A DNA stretch of 34,249 nucleotides from LMUY01 sp964245075 (GCA_964245075.1 CAXTLC010000051.1:1-34249); one strand, 5' to 3'; counted from the first letter of the stretch, positions 1 to 8,356 are shown. The notes: generated by a model from the sequence alone, not told the origin. Program-made: numbers and translations.

Positions 1-135
1 CGTGCGTCCGATCCACAGCACGGCCTCGACAAAGCGGCGCAGCGCCGCATCTTCACGCTTCCAGGCGCGCGGGATCTGCCGCATCGTCAGCCTCAGCGAT
101 GTCCATCGGGCATCGTCCAAGCTGGTCCTGGTCAT
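1..135 (-). CDS. IS5-family transposase, N-terminal part (runs off left edge)
   Basis: On the minus strand an ATG at 135-133 opens a frame that stays open to the window edge (45 residues visible). The translation begins MTRTSLDDARWTSLRLTM and ends with FVEAVLWIGRT. That is the usual N-terminal block of IS5-family transposases (a D/A-W start, then an R-R-F-V-E-A-V-L-W-I-x-R-T-G segment just before the W-R-D-L-P motif). The catalytic DDE residues would lie outside the window, so activity cannot be judged. The outer end of the element should lie between this start codon and the end of fliJ at 233, but I could not define a terminal inverted repeat or target duplication with only one end visible. 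The insertion sits directly downstream of fliJ and separates it from whatever flagellar genes once followed. Confidence 0.72.
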   Translation of the reverse strand, partial: MTRTSLDDARWTSLRLTMRQIPRAWKREDAALRRFVEAVLWIGRT

Positions 136-232
136 GGCCGTGCAACTCCGGAAGCTTCGAACATTCCCAGGATCGCACGGCCAGAAACCAATCAGCCCAA
201 AAACCGCCAGCCCGCCAGTTCAATCACACAGC

Positions 233-652
233 TTAGTCGGCGGCGGGTTTGGCAGCGAAATCATCCAACTTAACCTGCTCACGACGGTTTATCTCTGTGA
301 CCCGCTCAGCACCTCGTTGGTTGAGCAAGTTCTGAGCTGTCTCTGCAGCGGCACGCGCCAAGGTCACCGCAGCACGTGCCTTGGCAACCTCTGAGCGAAG
401 TTGTTCGTGTTTTTCCCTAGCTGCCACAACCTTGGCGCGACCGGTTGGCAGCCATGCGGCAAAAGCTTCTACAGTTTGATCGTCAAAGGAAATTTCCGCC
501 GCATTCTCCCCTTCTTCCTCAATAAGCGCTGCCGCTTCGTCCGCACGTAATCGCGCTGCCTCCTCCATTTGGAGAATGGCCGTGAGTTCACGCCTGGCAC
601 TATCCAACGTCATACGACGGATACGTAAAACAGAGTTTAGGGGATCAGGCAT
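233..652 (-). CDS. fliJ: flagellar export protein FliJ
   Basis: A 139-residue, almost entirely helical, charged protein. It is rich in E, R and A, has heptad-like spacing and no membrane segment, as expected for FliJ. FliJ is the soluble coiled-coil stalk of the flagellar type III export ATPase, which escorts unloaded chaperones and couples FliI to the gate protein FlhA. The assignment rests on position more than motif, because FliJ sequences are poorly conserved: it follows fliI directly. The chosen ATG (652-650) overlaps the fliI stop (647-645) in an ATGCCTGA arrangement, giving translational coupling; a longer frame open to 685 lies inside fliI and is not needed. The length is normal for the family. 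Downstream lies an IS5-type insertion. Base composition is much lower in GC than the rest of the window. Confidence 0.78.
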   Translation of the reverse strand: MPDPLNSVLRIRRMTLDSARRELTAILQMEEAARLRADEAAALIEEEGENAAEISFDDQTVEAFAAWLPTGRAKVVAAREKHEQLRSEVAKARAAVTLARAAAETAQNLLNQRGAERVTEINRREQVKLDDFAAKPAAD

Positions 653-2021
653 TTGGCATTCCCATTGCGGCTGCAAGCGCAGCAAAGCTTGTGTTCAACG
701 TCGTTTTCTCCTCTCGGGTTTGACGAAGTATGTACTCAATGCGTGGCGCAAGAGTCACAGCTTCATCCACCTGGGCGTCAGTACCTGCTTTGTAGGCACC
801 CAGCCGAACCAAGTCGGCATTTTCAGAATAGGTTCCTAAGATGGATCGGGCACGAGCAATTAAATTGCGCTCATCTGGCTCTAAGCAACCAGGTGCGGTG
901 CGAGATAGGGAGCGTAGCACATCTATGGCTGGATACCGTCCTGCCTCGCCAATGCGGCGGTCGAGTACAACGTGGCCGTCTAGAATACCGCGCACTGCGT
1001 CAGCAACTGGCTCGTTATGATCGTCACCTTCAACAAGAACGGTAAACAGTGCTGTAATTTGGCCAGTGACACCCTCCCGGTCCGTTCCAGGGCCAGCACG
1101 TTCAAGTAAGCGAGGAAGCTCGGCGAAAACACTGGGAGGATATCCGCGCGTGGCCGGCGGTTCGCCAGATGCAAGACCAATTTCGCGAAGAGCTAGGCAA
1201 AAACGTGTGACACTGTCCATCAACAGTAAAACCGATTTTCCTTGATCACGGAAGTATTCGGCAAGTGTCATGGCTGTGTAAGCGGCTTCTCGTCGCAACA
1301 AAGGAGAAGAATCAGATGTTGCCGTGACGACAATTGAGCGTGCCAGTCCATCTTGACCTAGATCGTCCTCTAGGAATTCCCGCACCTCTCGTCCGCGCTC
1401 GCCTACCAAAGCTAGCACGACAACGTCACAAGCAGTGTTACGGGCCAGCATGGCAAGCAAGGTGGATTTACCAACGCCTGATCCCGCAAATAAACCTAAC
1501 CGCTGACCGGAACGGCAAGTCGTGAACAAGTCCATTGCTGTGATGCCAAGGTCTAGTCGGCTTCCAAGACGCGCCCGTGTTGTTGCATTCGGAGGACTAT
1601 CGCGAACTAGCCGTGGCTCGTCTCCCAGCGAAAGGGCACCATGACCGTCCAACGGTCGACCAAGTGGGTCGATAACCCGCCCAAGCCAGGACCAGCATGG
1701 ACGAAGAGTGAATGCACGATGCGCGTGTACCTTAAGCGGAACTGAAGCGACGCTGCCGAGCCCGACGCCGTCTATGGGACCAAACGCTATGGCTCGTGCT
1801 GCCGCTTCACGGAAACCCAATACTTCCGCTAACACGGGTAAACCAGACTGGCTCGTAAGCGAGAGACGATCGCCAACGCTGACCAAGGCGCCTAAGCCAC
1901 TCACTCCGATCGACAGACCGGTTACGGCATTCACACGGCTTTGAACCAGAGTTGGCACAACATCAGCAATCAGCGCACTACCTTGATCCAAACAATTCCT
2001 GACAGAAATATGTCTCATCAA
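645..2021 (-). CDS. fliI: flagellum-specific ATPase FliI
   Basis: A 458-residue ATPase that powers the flagellar type III export apparatus at the cytoplasmic base of the basal body. Visible motifs are the F1-beta-like domain entry GRVIDPLGRPLDG (114-126), a Walker A loop FAGSGVGKST (178-187), the GERGREVREF block (207-216), and a Walker B strand LLLMD (265-269) followed by SVTRF. GYPPSVFAELPRLLERAG is typical of FliI and the related EscN-type ATPases. With fliJ directly behind it and ctrA divergent in front, FliI is favoured over a virulence secretion ATPase. The C-terminus (EYILRQ, then a helical tail) is complete. The start is MMRH at 2021; the second ATG is equally possible. The gene looks intact, although GC is clearly lower than in genes right of 4.8 kb. 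Confidence 0.93.
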   Translation of the reverse strand: MMRHISVRNCLDQGSALIADVVPTLVQSRVNAVTGLSIGVSGLGALVSVGDRLSLTSQSGLPVLAEVLGFREAAARAIAFGPIDGVGLGSVASVPLKVHAHRAFTLRPCWSWLGRVIDPLGRPLDGHGALSLGDEPRLVRDSPPNATTRARLGSRLDLGITAMDLFTTCRSGQRLGLFAGSGVGKSTLLAMLARNTACDVVVLALVGERGREVREFLEDDLGQDGLARSIVVTATSDSSPLLRREAAYTAMTLAEYFRDQGKSVLLLMDSVTRFCLALREIGLASGEPPATRGYPPSVFAELPRLLERAGPGTDREGVTGQITALFTVLVEGDDHNEPVADAVRGILDGHVVLDRRIGEAGRYPAIDVLRSLSRTAPGCLEPDERNLIARARSILGTYSENADLVRLGAYKAGTDAQVDEAVTLAPRIEYILRQTREEKTTLNTSFAALAAAMGMPNA

Positions 2022-2090
2022 CAGAAACTCGTCTAGTTTTTAAATTTACGGCAGCAAGGCAAGGCAATCTCAGCCATCTAAGCCAGTGTG

Positions 2091-2130
2091 CACGCTAAAG
2101 ATGAAATATTTGTAGCTAGACACACGCTAA
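2091..2130. promoter_or_regulatory. direct repeat in the fliI-ctrA intergenic region
   Basis: The 8-mer CACGCTAA occurs at 2091-2098 and again at 2123-2130, a spacing of 32 bases (about three helical turns), within the 149-base region between the divergent fliI and ctrA starts. A pair of phased half-sites upstream of an autoregulated gene is a plausible regulator-binding arrangement. I found no perfect CtrA box (TTAA-N7-TTAA) and no GANTC methylation site in this interval, so the link to CtrA is only suggested by position. Confidence 0.3.
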
Positions 2131-2170
2131 GGTGGTATTAATCTGGCAGAAGCAGTGTGGAGTTCAACCT

Positions 2171-2908
2171 ATGCGTGTCCTGTTGGTTGAGGATGATGCA
2201 ATCGCCGCTCGCGGCATCTCATTGATGCTAAAAGCTAACCATATCGTTGTGGACGTAGCACAAACTGGTGAGGAGGCAGTTGAGATCGTCAAACGCTATG
2301 ACTATGACGTTGTGGTGTTGGATTTGATGCTTCCTGATATGGAAGGCTACGAGGTTGTCCGCCAAATGCGGAGCGCACGACTGGATGTTCCAGTGCTGGT
2401 TCTCTCGGGCCTGTCCCAACCAGATGCCAAAGTAAAAGCTTTCAGGACGGGTGCTGACGATTTCATTTCTAAGCCGTTCGACAAATCGGAGTTTTTAGCG
2501 CGGATACATGCCGTCGTTCGTCGAAGCAAAGGTTATAGTCAACCCACATTGCGTGTTGGAAATCTTGAGTTGAGTCTGGATAGTCATGAGGTAACAGTCG
2601 ATAACTGCCCCATGCACTTGACTGGTAAAGAGTATTCTATGTTGGAGTTGCTTGTGTTGCGCAAAGGTTCAGTATTAACAAAGGAAGTGTTTTTGAATCA
2701 CCTTTACGGCGGTGTAGATGAACCAGAAATGAAGATTGTCGATGTTTTCATCTGTAAGTTGCGAAAGAAATTGACTCAGGCTGGCGCAGGAAATTTGATT
2801 GGGACTGTGTGGGGGCGTGGCTACGTGCTACGTGAGTCGAATTCCAGCAACACCTTCAAGACACAAAAGACACCCTTTTCATACTCTCTTGAATTGGATG
2901 CTGCATAA
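2171..2908 (+). CDS. ctrA: cell-cycle response regulator CtrA (OmpR/PhoB type)
   Basis: A 245-residue two-domain response regulator. It starts MRVLLVEDD, with the acidic pocket (residues 7-8), the phospho-acceptor Asp in the VVVLDLMLPD strand (near residue 51), and the K of ISKPFDK (near 104). A linker KVKAFRTGADD and a winged-helix effector domain follow. The segments RIHAVVRRSKG, HLTGKEY, LTKE.FLNHLYGG, DVFICKLRKKL and TVWGRGYVLR match the Caulobacter CtrA sequence as I remember it very closely, which separates it from generic OmpR proteins. CtrA controls cell-cycle and flagellar genes in alphaproteobacteria. The ATG at 2171 was chosen because the CtrA family starts with MRVLL; an upstream GTG at 2132 would add 13 unrelated residues. 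The C-terminal tail after YVLRES (about 25 residues) is longer than in Caulobacter. GC is low (25 of 60 in 2281-2340). Confidence 0.92.
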   Translation: MRVLLVEDDAIAARGISLMLKANHIVVDVAQTGEEAVEIVKRYDYDVVVLDLMLPDMEGYEVVRQMRSARLDVPVLVLSGLSQPDAKVKAFRTGADDFISKPFDKSEFLARIHAVVRRSKGYSQPTLRVGNLELSLDSHEVTVDNCPMHLTGKEYSMLELLVLRKGSVLTKEVFLNHLYGGVDEPEMKIVDVFICKLRKKLTQAGAGNLIGTVWGRGYVLRESNSSNTFKTQKTPFSYSLELDAA

Positions 2909-3042
2909 ACTTATAATCTGCTTACCCGTATCAATTGTGCAAGTTAATGTGTAGAGCGGGAGAGTGGTTATAGAGCACAACTAACCTCGTCTTTAGAAAC
3001 GCTTCCAATCTTGAACTAAGGTTTGTCGGCAGGGGACAGACC

Positions 3043-3560
3043 GTGAGGCGGTCAAGGTTTACGCAGGAGCAGATTATCGGCGTGCTGAAGCAGCACAGAC
3101 GGGTACAACGGCGGCCCATCTGTGCCGCAAGCACAGAAGTAGCTTACTGCGACGTTCTACACGTGGCGCTCTAATTATGGTGGCATGGAAGTGTCGGACG
3201 CGCGCGGGTGGAAGGGTTTTAGGAAAGACAACGCCTGGTTCGCGGTGCATGGTGTGACCTGGGCGATGAGGCACAAGGCCACTTGCAACGGCGAGCGTAC
3301 GGGTTGGGAGGACTGGAGTCGAAAACCAACGGTATGCATCTTGTCGACCCGGCAACGACAGGTTACATCTACTAACAAGAGAATTGATGTCACACACGAC
3401 TCTGCGCCGCTCATAAGAAGTGATCAGTGCCGTGACACGACTTCGCATCCGATAAGCCACAGTAGAGCGGCTTTGGGAAGAGCTTTAAACGGCCGGTTTC
3501 AGGACGAATGCCTGGACGGGCATCTATTCAGCAGCCCAACTGCAACACGCCGAGTCACAG
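3043..3560 (+). pseudogene. decayed IS3-family transposase (orfA and orfB remnants)
   Basis: From a GTG at 3043 one frame reads VRRSRFTQEQIIGVLKQH, the classic helix-turn-helix start of IS3-family OrfA. The match then hops frames: GTTAAHLCRKH in a second frame and FYTWRSNYGGMEVSDAR in a third, showing at least two indels. About 250 bases later, in the same frame as the last piece, NGRFQDECLDGHLFSS near 3485-3535 matches the C-terminal part of IS3-family OrfB (consensus S-F-N-G-R-F-R-D-E-C-L). The whole central catalytic part of OrfB is missing or unrecognisable. This is an old relic that cannot encode a transposase. It lies 135 bases downstream of ctrA, in the same orientation. Confidence 0.75.
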
Positions 3561-3611
3561 AGTCTGGAGGACTCACTGCAACAGCGCGTTCACGCGCAAG
3601 CCTGGGCGGGC

Positions 3612-4577
3612 TCATCTCGACGGCTTTTGCAATTGAAGTTGCCCCTGCCACCCCGGACAGGAAACTGGTTGCGATTGGCTGTGGGTGAACTCACGAGGAG
3701 AGCGCATGCGCAAGCCGCGATGCGGGTGGGTTTCGTTGTGGTCCTTGATCCAGGCCGCGAGCCGCTGCAAGACGGTCAGGGCATCGGGACGGGATTGAAC
3801 ATGGGCATCGTCGCGCTTTGGGGTCGTCGCGAACGCTCCGCTGACACGGTTGCTTTCCGGATCACGCACCGATGTGGTGCAGGGCACCAGGGAAGAAACA
3901 TGGCAAAATCCAGCGTGTCGCGTGCCGCGTGGGCCGCGCCGTGGTCAGTTAACCACTGCACCGGCCATGGCGCCCGGAAAGCGGTGAACCTCGCCTGGAC
4001 GCAGGCGAGCATCAGGTTGCGCACCATCTCACCGCCGATGCCGCCCATACTTGCCTACCAGGCAATAATATCGCGGTAGGCCGGGCATCGATGATCTGAT
4101 GGATGGCTGCCAGAAGCTCGTCGTCCCTTTCACGCCGGCAGCAGCCGCGACATTTAATCGCTCCTGCGAACTGCTCGACCAACTGGGGCGCGTCATACCC
4201 AGGATTTCGGCCACGTCCTTCACCGGAAACCATCCGGTCATGGCGACGGCAACTGCCAAACGAACTTTTTCCCGCGTGGCGGTCAAGGCTTCCTTCACCT
4301 CGATCTCCATTGTCTTGCGGCCAAGCAGGCGATCAAGTTCGCGCACACGCAGTTCCAGTTCGCGGGCGCAGATGACGATGACTTGACCGCCTTTGGGCAC
4401 TAGTTGCCTCCACTTGAACAGCAGGCTTGCGAAAACCCCACGCAGGCGAGCGACGGCTGAAACCGTCATCCCTGGCTGCATGGTCTCGTCGACCAGAGCC
4501 AGCTTCTGTTCGGCACTGTAGCGCCGACGACGCTCACGGCCAGTGATGATTTCAACTGGCGCCGCGTCATTGAGCAT
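3612..4577 (-). pseudogene. decayed IS2-group (IS3 family) element, orfA and orfB remnants
   Basis: On the minus strand a frame from 4577 reads EIITGRERRRRYSAEQK, then an HTH and the leucine-zipper-like RVRELDRLLGRKTMEIE, typical of IS2-group OrfA. OrfB follows in pieces: VKDVAEILGMTRPSW in the same frame, DDELLAAIHQIIDARPT in a second frame, then MLACVQARF...VQWLTDHG (second catalytic Asp) from about 4020, and PESN...HNETHPHRGLRMRSPREF (catalytic Glu region and C-terminus) in a third frame. The stretch that should carry the first catalytic Asp is deleted, and there are at least two frameshifts. The relic points opposite to the IS3 relic on its left, and the two nearly abut around 3560-3612. 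Confidence 0.8.
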
Positions 4578-4801
4578 AGGCGTAAGCCTAGACCCTCACG
4601 ATTGCGCCCAATATTCCGGTCGAATCAAGGACCACTCCAGCAACCCGTCCCAGGCAGAAGCGTGCGGAAAGCGCACTCTACCTATAAACAAAGATACATC
4701 AGGGTCAGAGTCACTTAGAATCGGCCAGATGGAAATACGCAACAGTGCTGAGCTGCTTCTTTAAATAACCGTCCGCCATGCGGAAAGGGACTGCCTCTCC
4801 C
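4578..4801. other. gene-free stretch at the composition boundary
   Basis: No coding potential or RNA gene was seen here. The interval separates the IS2-like relic from the MFS exporter gene and contains the switch from the AT-richer left part to the high-GC remainder. The outer end of the IS2-like element should lie near 4578-4620, but I could not identify a terminal inverted repeat. Confidence 0.5.
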
Positions 4802-6370
4802 TTAAACCACACTTCCCGCGTCCGCCGACTCCGCCCGCACTGCCACTACCACCGCCTGTTCCGGCCGCTTACTCACCCCGTGTCCGCTCAACTCGTCTCC
4901 CGCATCCCGCCGCAGCCGCGAGCAGGTCGGCGCGGCCGCCAGCGACACCAGCGCCACGGCCAGAAACGCCGCGCTGTAATCCGCCAGCAACGGCCGTCCA
5001 TGCCCGTTGATCGCCACAGACCCGGCCAGCGCCGCCGCCGCCGTGCAGATCCCAAGCGTCAGCATCAGTTGCTGGAACGTCGTGTAGAAGCTTGTCGCCG
5101 AACTCATTCGCTCGCGCGGGATCTCGGCGTAGGCGATGGTGTTGTAGGCAGTGAACTGTAACGATTGAAAAAACCCACCCACCAGCAACACAGCGTAGAT
5201 TGCCACCACCGGCCAACTCGGGCGGAAAGATGCCATTGCCGCTAGGAATACTGTCGCCGTTAGCCCGTTCCACATCATCACCGTGCGGAATCCGAAACGC
5301 CGCAGGATCGGCAGCGCCGCCGCCTTCATCAACATCGACCCGGCGCTGCTAGCGAAGGTGATCAGCCCGCTCTGCAGTGCGGACATGCCGAAACCTAGTT
5401 GCAGCATCATCGGCAGTAGGAACGGGATCGCCCCCGCTGCGATCCGCGTCAGCCCTCCGCCGATCACCGACAATCCAAAGGTTGGAATCCGCATCAGCGA
5501 GAAATCCAGCACTGGCTGCGGACACGCCCGGCTGTGGTGCAGGTACAGCGCCCCGCTACCCAACCCGATCGCCACGATGGCCGCCGTGGCCAAGCCGGAC
5601 ACCTCGCCTCGGCTCGCCATCTCCAATCCAAACATCAGGCAAGACAGCGACACCCCGGACAGCAACAGGCCCCACCCGTCGAAGTGAACCTGTCCTTCCT
5701 CCTTGATGTCCCGGATATATAGCGTCGCCAGCGCCATCCCGAGCACGCCGATTGGCACGTTGATATAGAAGATCCATCGCCAGGACAGCGCCGTGACCAG
5801 AAACCCGCCCAATGGCGGCCCTAGCACCGGGCCGATCATCGCCGGCACCATCAGCCAGGTCATCGCAGTGACCAGCTCGCTCCGCTCCACAGTCCGTAGC
5901 AGCACCAGGCGGCCGACCGGCACCATCATGGCGCCACCCATGCCCTGTAGTACCCGTGCGCCCACCAGCGCCCACAGCCCGCCCGCCAAGCCGCACAGCA
6001 CCGAGCCGAGGGTGAACAGCGCGATGGCGGCGCGGAACACCGTGCGGGTGCCGAACCGGTCCGCCGCCTTGCCGCTAGCGGGGATGAACACCGCTAGGCT
6101 CAGCAGGTAAGCGGTCAGCGCCACGTTCATCTGCAAGGGCTCGACGCCGAAGGACCGCGCCATGGATGGCAGCGCGGTCGCCAGCACGGTAGCGTCAAGC
6201 TGCTCCATGAACAGTGCGCTGGCTACGATCAAGGCGGTGAAGCGCACCGAAACGTGGGACAGCCGCTCCCGGGAACGGCGCCGGGCCAGGAAGCGCGCTC
6301 GTGCCCGATGCCGGATGCGTCGGCGAGCGTGGGCGTTCAGAGCGTCGGTGAAAACAGCACGCAGCGGCAT
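4802..6370 (-). CDS. DHA2-type MFS multidrug exporter (EmrB/QacA-like)
   Basis: A protein of about 522 residues with a basic N-terminal extension (about 45 residues) followed by many hydrophobic segments, consistent with the 14-helix DHA2 family of proton-driven drug exporters in the inner membrane. The first helix carries the LDATVLATALP motif diagnostic of DHA2 members. The loop motif GKAADRFGTRTVF corresponds to motif A, and GPVLGPPLGGFLV to motif C of antiporters. The start at 6370 (MPLRAV) was preferred; an ATG at 6433 would extend the frame into the upstream region shared with the divergent Nudix gene. No EmrA-like membrane-fusion partner lies next to it, so it probably works alone across the inner membrane. 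Substrate unknown. Confidence 0.85.
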   Translation of the reverse strand: MPLRAVFTDALNAHARRRIRHRARARFLARRRSRERLSHVSVRFTALIVASALFMEQLDATVLATALPSMARSFGVEPLQMNVALTAYLLSLAVFIPASGKAADRFGTRTVFRAAIALFTLGSVLCGLAGGLWALVGARVLQGMGGAMMVPVGRLVLLRTVERSELVTAMTWLMVPAMIGPVLGPPLGGFLVTALSWRWIFYINVPIGVLGMALATLYIRDIKEEGQVHFDGWGLLLSGVSLSCLMFGLEMASRGEVSGLATAAIVAIGLGSGALYLHHSRACPQPVLDFSLMRIPTFGLSVIGGGLTRIAAGAIPFLLPMMLQLGFGMSALQSGLITFASSAGSMLMKAAALPILRRFGFRTVMMWNGLTATVFLAAMASFRPSWPVVAIYAVLLVGGFFQSLQFTAYNTIAYAEIPRERMSSATSFYTTFQQLMLTLGICTAAAALAGSVAINGHGRPLLADYSAAFLAVALVSLAAAPTCSRLRRDAGDELSGHGVSKRPEQAVVVAVRAESADAGSVV

Positions 6371-6459
6371 GGCAGCATCATCGCGCGAACCGGGCCGGGC
6401 GGAAACCCGGGGGGATGCATGGCGGAAGGCCATCTATTGCGCTATGCGCGGCCAGGCCC

Positions 6460-6924
6460 ATGCAAGAAACGTCCACCAGCCGCGAATATCCAGTTCGACC
6501 GATAGTTGGCATCGGCGCGGTCGTACTCCGCCCGGCAGAGAAGGGACACTCCGGCGCAGTGTTGCTGGTGCGCCGGGCCAAGCCGCCGGCGGCCGGCCAG
6601 TGGAGCATACCCGGCGGCGCGCAGGAGGTGGGCGAGACCGCCGAGAGCGCGGCGCGGCGCGAACTGCGGGAAGAAACAGGGTTGGAGGTCGGCCCGCTGG
6701 CCCTGATCGCGCACGTGGACAGCATTCACCCCGACAAGGCAGGCCGAGTGCAGTTTCACTATACGATTCTGGACTTTGCCGCGGAATGGCAGGGCGGCGA
6801 GCCGGTTGCGGGTGGGGACGTCAGCGCGGCCAGCTTCTTCGCATTCGCCGAACTGGACGGCATGAGCTTATGGAGCGAGGCGCTTCGGGTGATCGCGGCA
6901 GCGCGCCGCCTGCTGGGGATATGA
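6460..6924 (+). CDS. Nudix hydrolase
   Basis: A 154-residue protein with a complete Nudix box, beginning with the G of GGAQEVGETAESAARRELRE and ending in EETGL, so the metal-binding glutamates (R-E-x2-E-E) are all present. It hydrolyses a nucleoside diphosphate linked to another group; the subfamily resembles ADP-ribose or NADH-type pyrophosphatases and small MutT-like enzymes, and the substrate cannot be fixed from sequence. The ATG at 6460 (MQETSTSREYPVRPIVGIGAVVL) fits family N-termini; an in-frame ATG at 6415 would lengthen it by 15 residues. It is divergent from the MFS exporter (90-base gap) and ends 12 bases from the convergent small membrane gene. Confidence 0.88.
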   Translation: MQETSTSREYPVRPIVGIGAVVLRPAEKGHSGAVLLVRRAKPPAAGQWSIPGGAQEVGETAESAARRELREETGLEVGPLALIAHVDSIHPDKAGRVQFHYTILDFAAEWQGGEPVAGGDVSAASFFAFAELDGMSLWSEALRVIAAARRLLGI

Positions 6925-6936
6925 CCCGGTCCGTTT

Positions 6937-7245
6937 CTACGACCGCCGTCGCCGGGAATTGGGCGCCTTCTGCGAACTGGCCACCGTCAGCGCGCCACCG
7001 CCGAGCAGCAACCCGGCCGCGGCCGGAGCCAGCCAAAGCGGCCGGGCCAGCATCGCCGCCGCCGGGTGATCCCAGAACCAGGGCGACAGATTGCCGCGCA
7101 CCCACGCCTCGATCGCGTTGATCCGGACATGATCGGCCACAGCCAGTGCCTCGCCCAGCGTCATGTCCGGCGGCCCCAACGTGCCAAGCGCCACCGCACC
7201 GACCAACAAAACCGCCGACAGTACGGCGAGCGTCTTAGCAAGCAT
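6937..7245 (-). CDS. small two-helix membrane protein coupled to msrP
   Basis: A 102-residue protein with an N-terminal hydrophobic segment (about 3-25), a middle polar part containing D-H-V-R-I-N-A-I-E and W-F-W-D-H-P, and a second hydrophobic segment (about 65-88) ending in a basic tail. Its ATG (7245-7243) shares one base with the msrP stop (7247-7245), a TGATG overlap, so it is almost certainly co-translated with msrP. In proteobacteria MsrP is normally partnered by MsrQ, a haem-binding membrane protein with about six helices. This protein is far too short for MsrQ and lacks that layout. I do not recognise a family. It may be an electron-transfer partner or an anchor for MsrP, but that is inference from coupling alone. 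Confidence 0.75.
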   Translation of the reverse strand: MLAKTLAVLSAVLLVGAVALGTLGPPDMTLGEALAVADHVRINAIEAWVRGNLSPWFWDHPAAAMLARPLWLAPAAAGLLLGGGALTVASSQKAPNSRRRRS

Positions 7246-8165
7246 CACGCAAACAGCCGCTGGTTGGTCTTGTCCGAGTACATGTCGGCAACCCATTCGC
7301 CGTAGCCGTTCCAGATGGTTGTCGGCACGCGCTCGCCAGTGCCGATCAGCCGCTCAGTCGCCTGGCTCCAACGGGGATGCGGCACATCGGGGTTCACGTT
7401 GGCCCAAAAGCCGTATTCGGATGGCTGGATGGCGTGCCACATGGTTTCCGGCTGCTTGTCGGTGAAGCTGATTTTCACGATCGCCTTGCCCGACTTGAAG
7501 CCATATTTCCAGGGCAGGTGTACGCGGAGCGGAGCGCCATCCTGCTTCGGCAGGTCGTGGCCGTACATGCCAGTGACCATGAACGCGAGGTCGTTCTGCG
7601 CTTCCTGCATCGTGCAGCCCTCAACGTAGGGCCAAGGATACAAGCTGTTGCGCACGCCCGGCATAGCACGCGGGTTGCTGGCCGACTCGAACACCACATA
7701 CTTTGCCGAAGCAGTAGGCTGCGCCACTTTCAACAAGGCAGACATTGGGAAGCCGCTCCAGGGCACCGTCATCGCCCAAGCTTCCACGCAACGGTGCCGG
7801 TACACCCGGTCCTCCAACTGCACCTGCTTCAACAGGTCGGCCAGGTCCATCGTTCGAGGGGTGTCCATCATGCCCGCGAACTCGATCGGCCACGGGCTAA
7901 CTGGAAAGCGCTGCGCCGCGCGCCAAATCGATTTGTCTTCGCCGAACTCATAATAGTTGTTGTAGGTGGTTGCATCGGCTTCCGGCGTCGTGGCACGCCC
8001 TGCTGGATACCGTAAGTCGGCCGCGGCAGATGCAGGCTGGATCGCCATCCCGGCCGCAAACAGTCCAATCCCGCCTGCCATGATAGCGCGGCGCCCAACC
8101 ACCGCCGCTTCGGGCGTGGCCGAGTGCTCCGGGAGCTCCCATCCGCGGCGCCGGTGAATGAACAT
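7245..8165 (-). CDS. msrP: protein-methionine-sulfoxide reductase catalytic subunit MsrP
   Basis: A 306-residue molybdopterin enzyme of the sulfite-oxidase fold that repairs oxidised methionines in periplasmic proteins. The N-terminus carries a Tat signal: twin arginines at 25-26 (VVGRRAIMAGG), a hydrophobic stretch, then PASA as a likely signal-peptidase site near 46. The catalytic, Mo-coordinating Cys is C126 in YRHRCVEAWAM. The blocks TTYNNYYEFGEDK and LPWKYGFKSGKAIVKI are family hallmarks. The length is normal. No msrQ follows; the next gene is a 102-residue membrane protein overlapping by one base. Upstream is a 191-base gap to a divergent lipoprotein gene. Confidence 0.95.
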   Translation of the reverse strand: MFIHRRRGWELPEHSATPEAAVVGRRAIMAGGIGLFAAGMAIQPASAAADLRYPAGRATTPEADATTYNNYYEFGEDKSIWRAAQRFPVSPWPIEFAGMMDTPRTMDLADLLKQVQLEDRVYRHRCVEAWAMTVPWSGFPMSALLKVAQPTASAKYVVFESASNPRAMPGVRNSLYPWPYVEGCTMQEAQNDLAFMVTGMYGHDLPKQDGAPLRVHLPWKYGFKSGKAIVKISFTDKQPETMWHAIQPSEYGFWANVNPDVPHPRWSQATERLIGTGERVPTTIWNGYGEWVADMYSDKTNQRLFA

Positions 8166-8356
8166 GGGTGTCCTCGCGTGTAACCGTAGAAGCGATATGG
8201 GCCATCCTTCGCCCGCCAGTAGTGGCGCGCGGACCGGCCTGCGTAAAGCAAACCACTATCACGCCCCTCACCGCATACGAAACTTACGACGGGGTAATCC
8301 ATGGCGCCCACTCCCGGCATCGGGTAAATTGCCTGCGACTGAAGGAGCAAGACATC

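Noticed and set aside
2132..2170. A longer CtrA starting at GTG 2132
   Set aside because: The CtrA family begins MRVLL, and the extra 13 residues have no family counterpart.
3185..3688. A possible intact 167-residue gene
   Set aside because: Its pieces match IS3-family OrfA and OrfB fused by deletions, so it is a relic rather than a gene.
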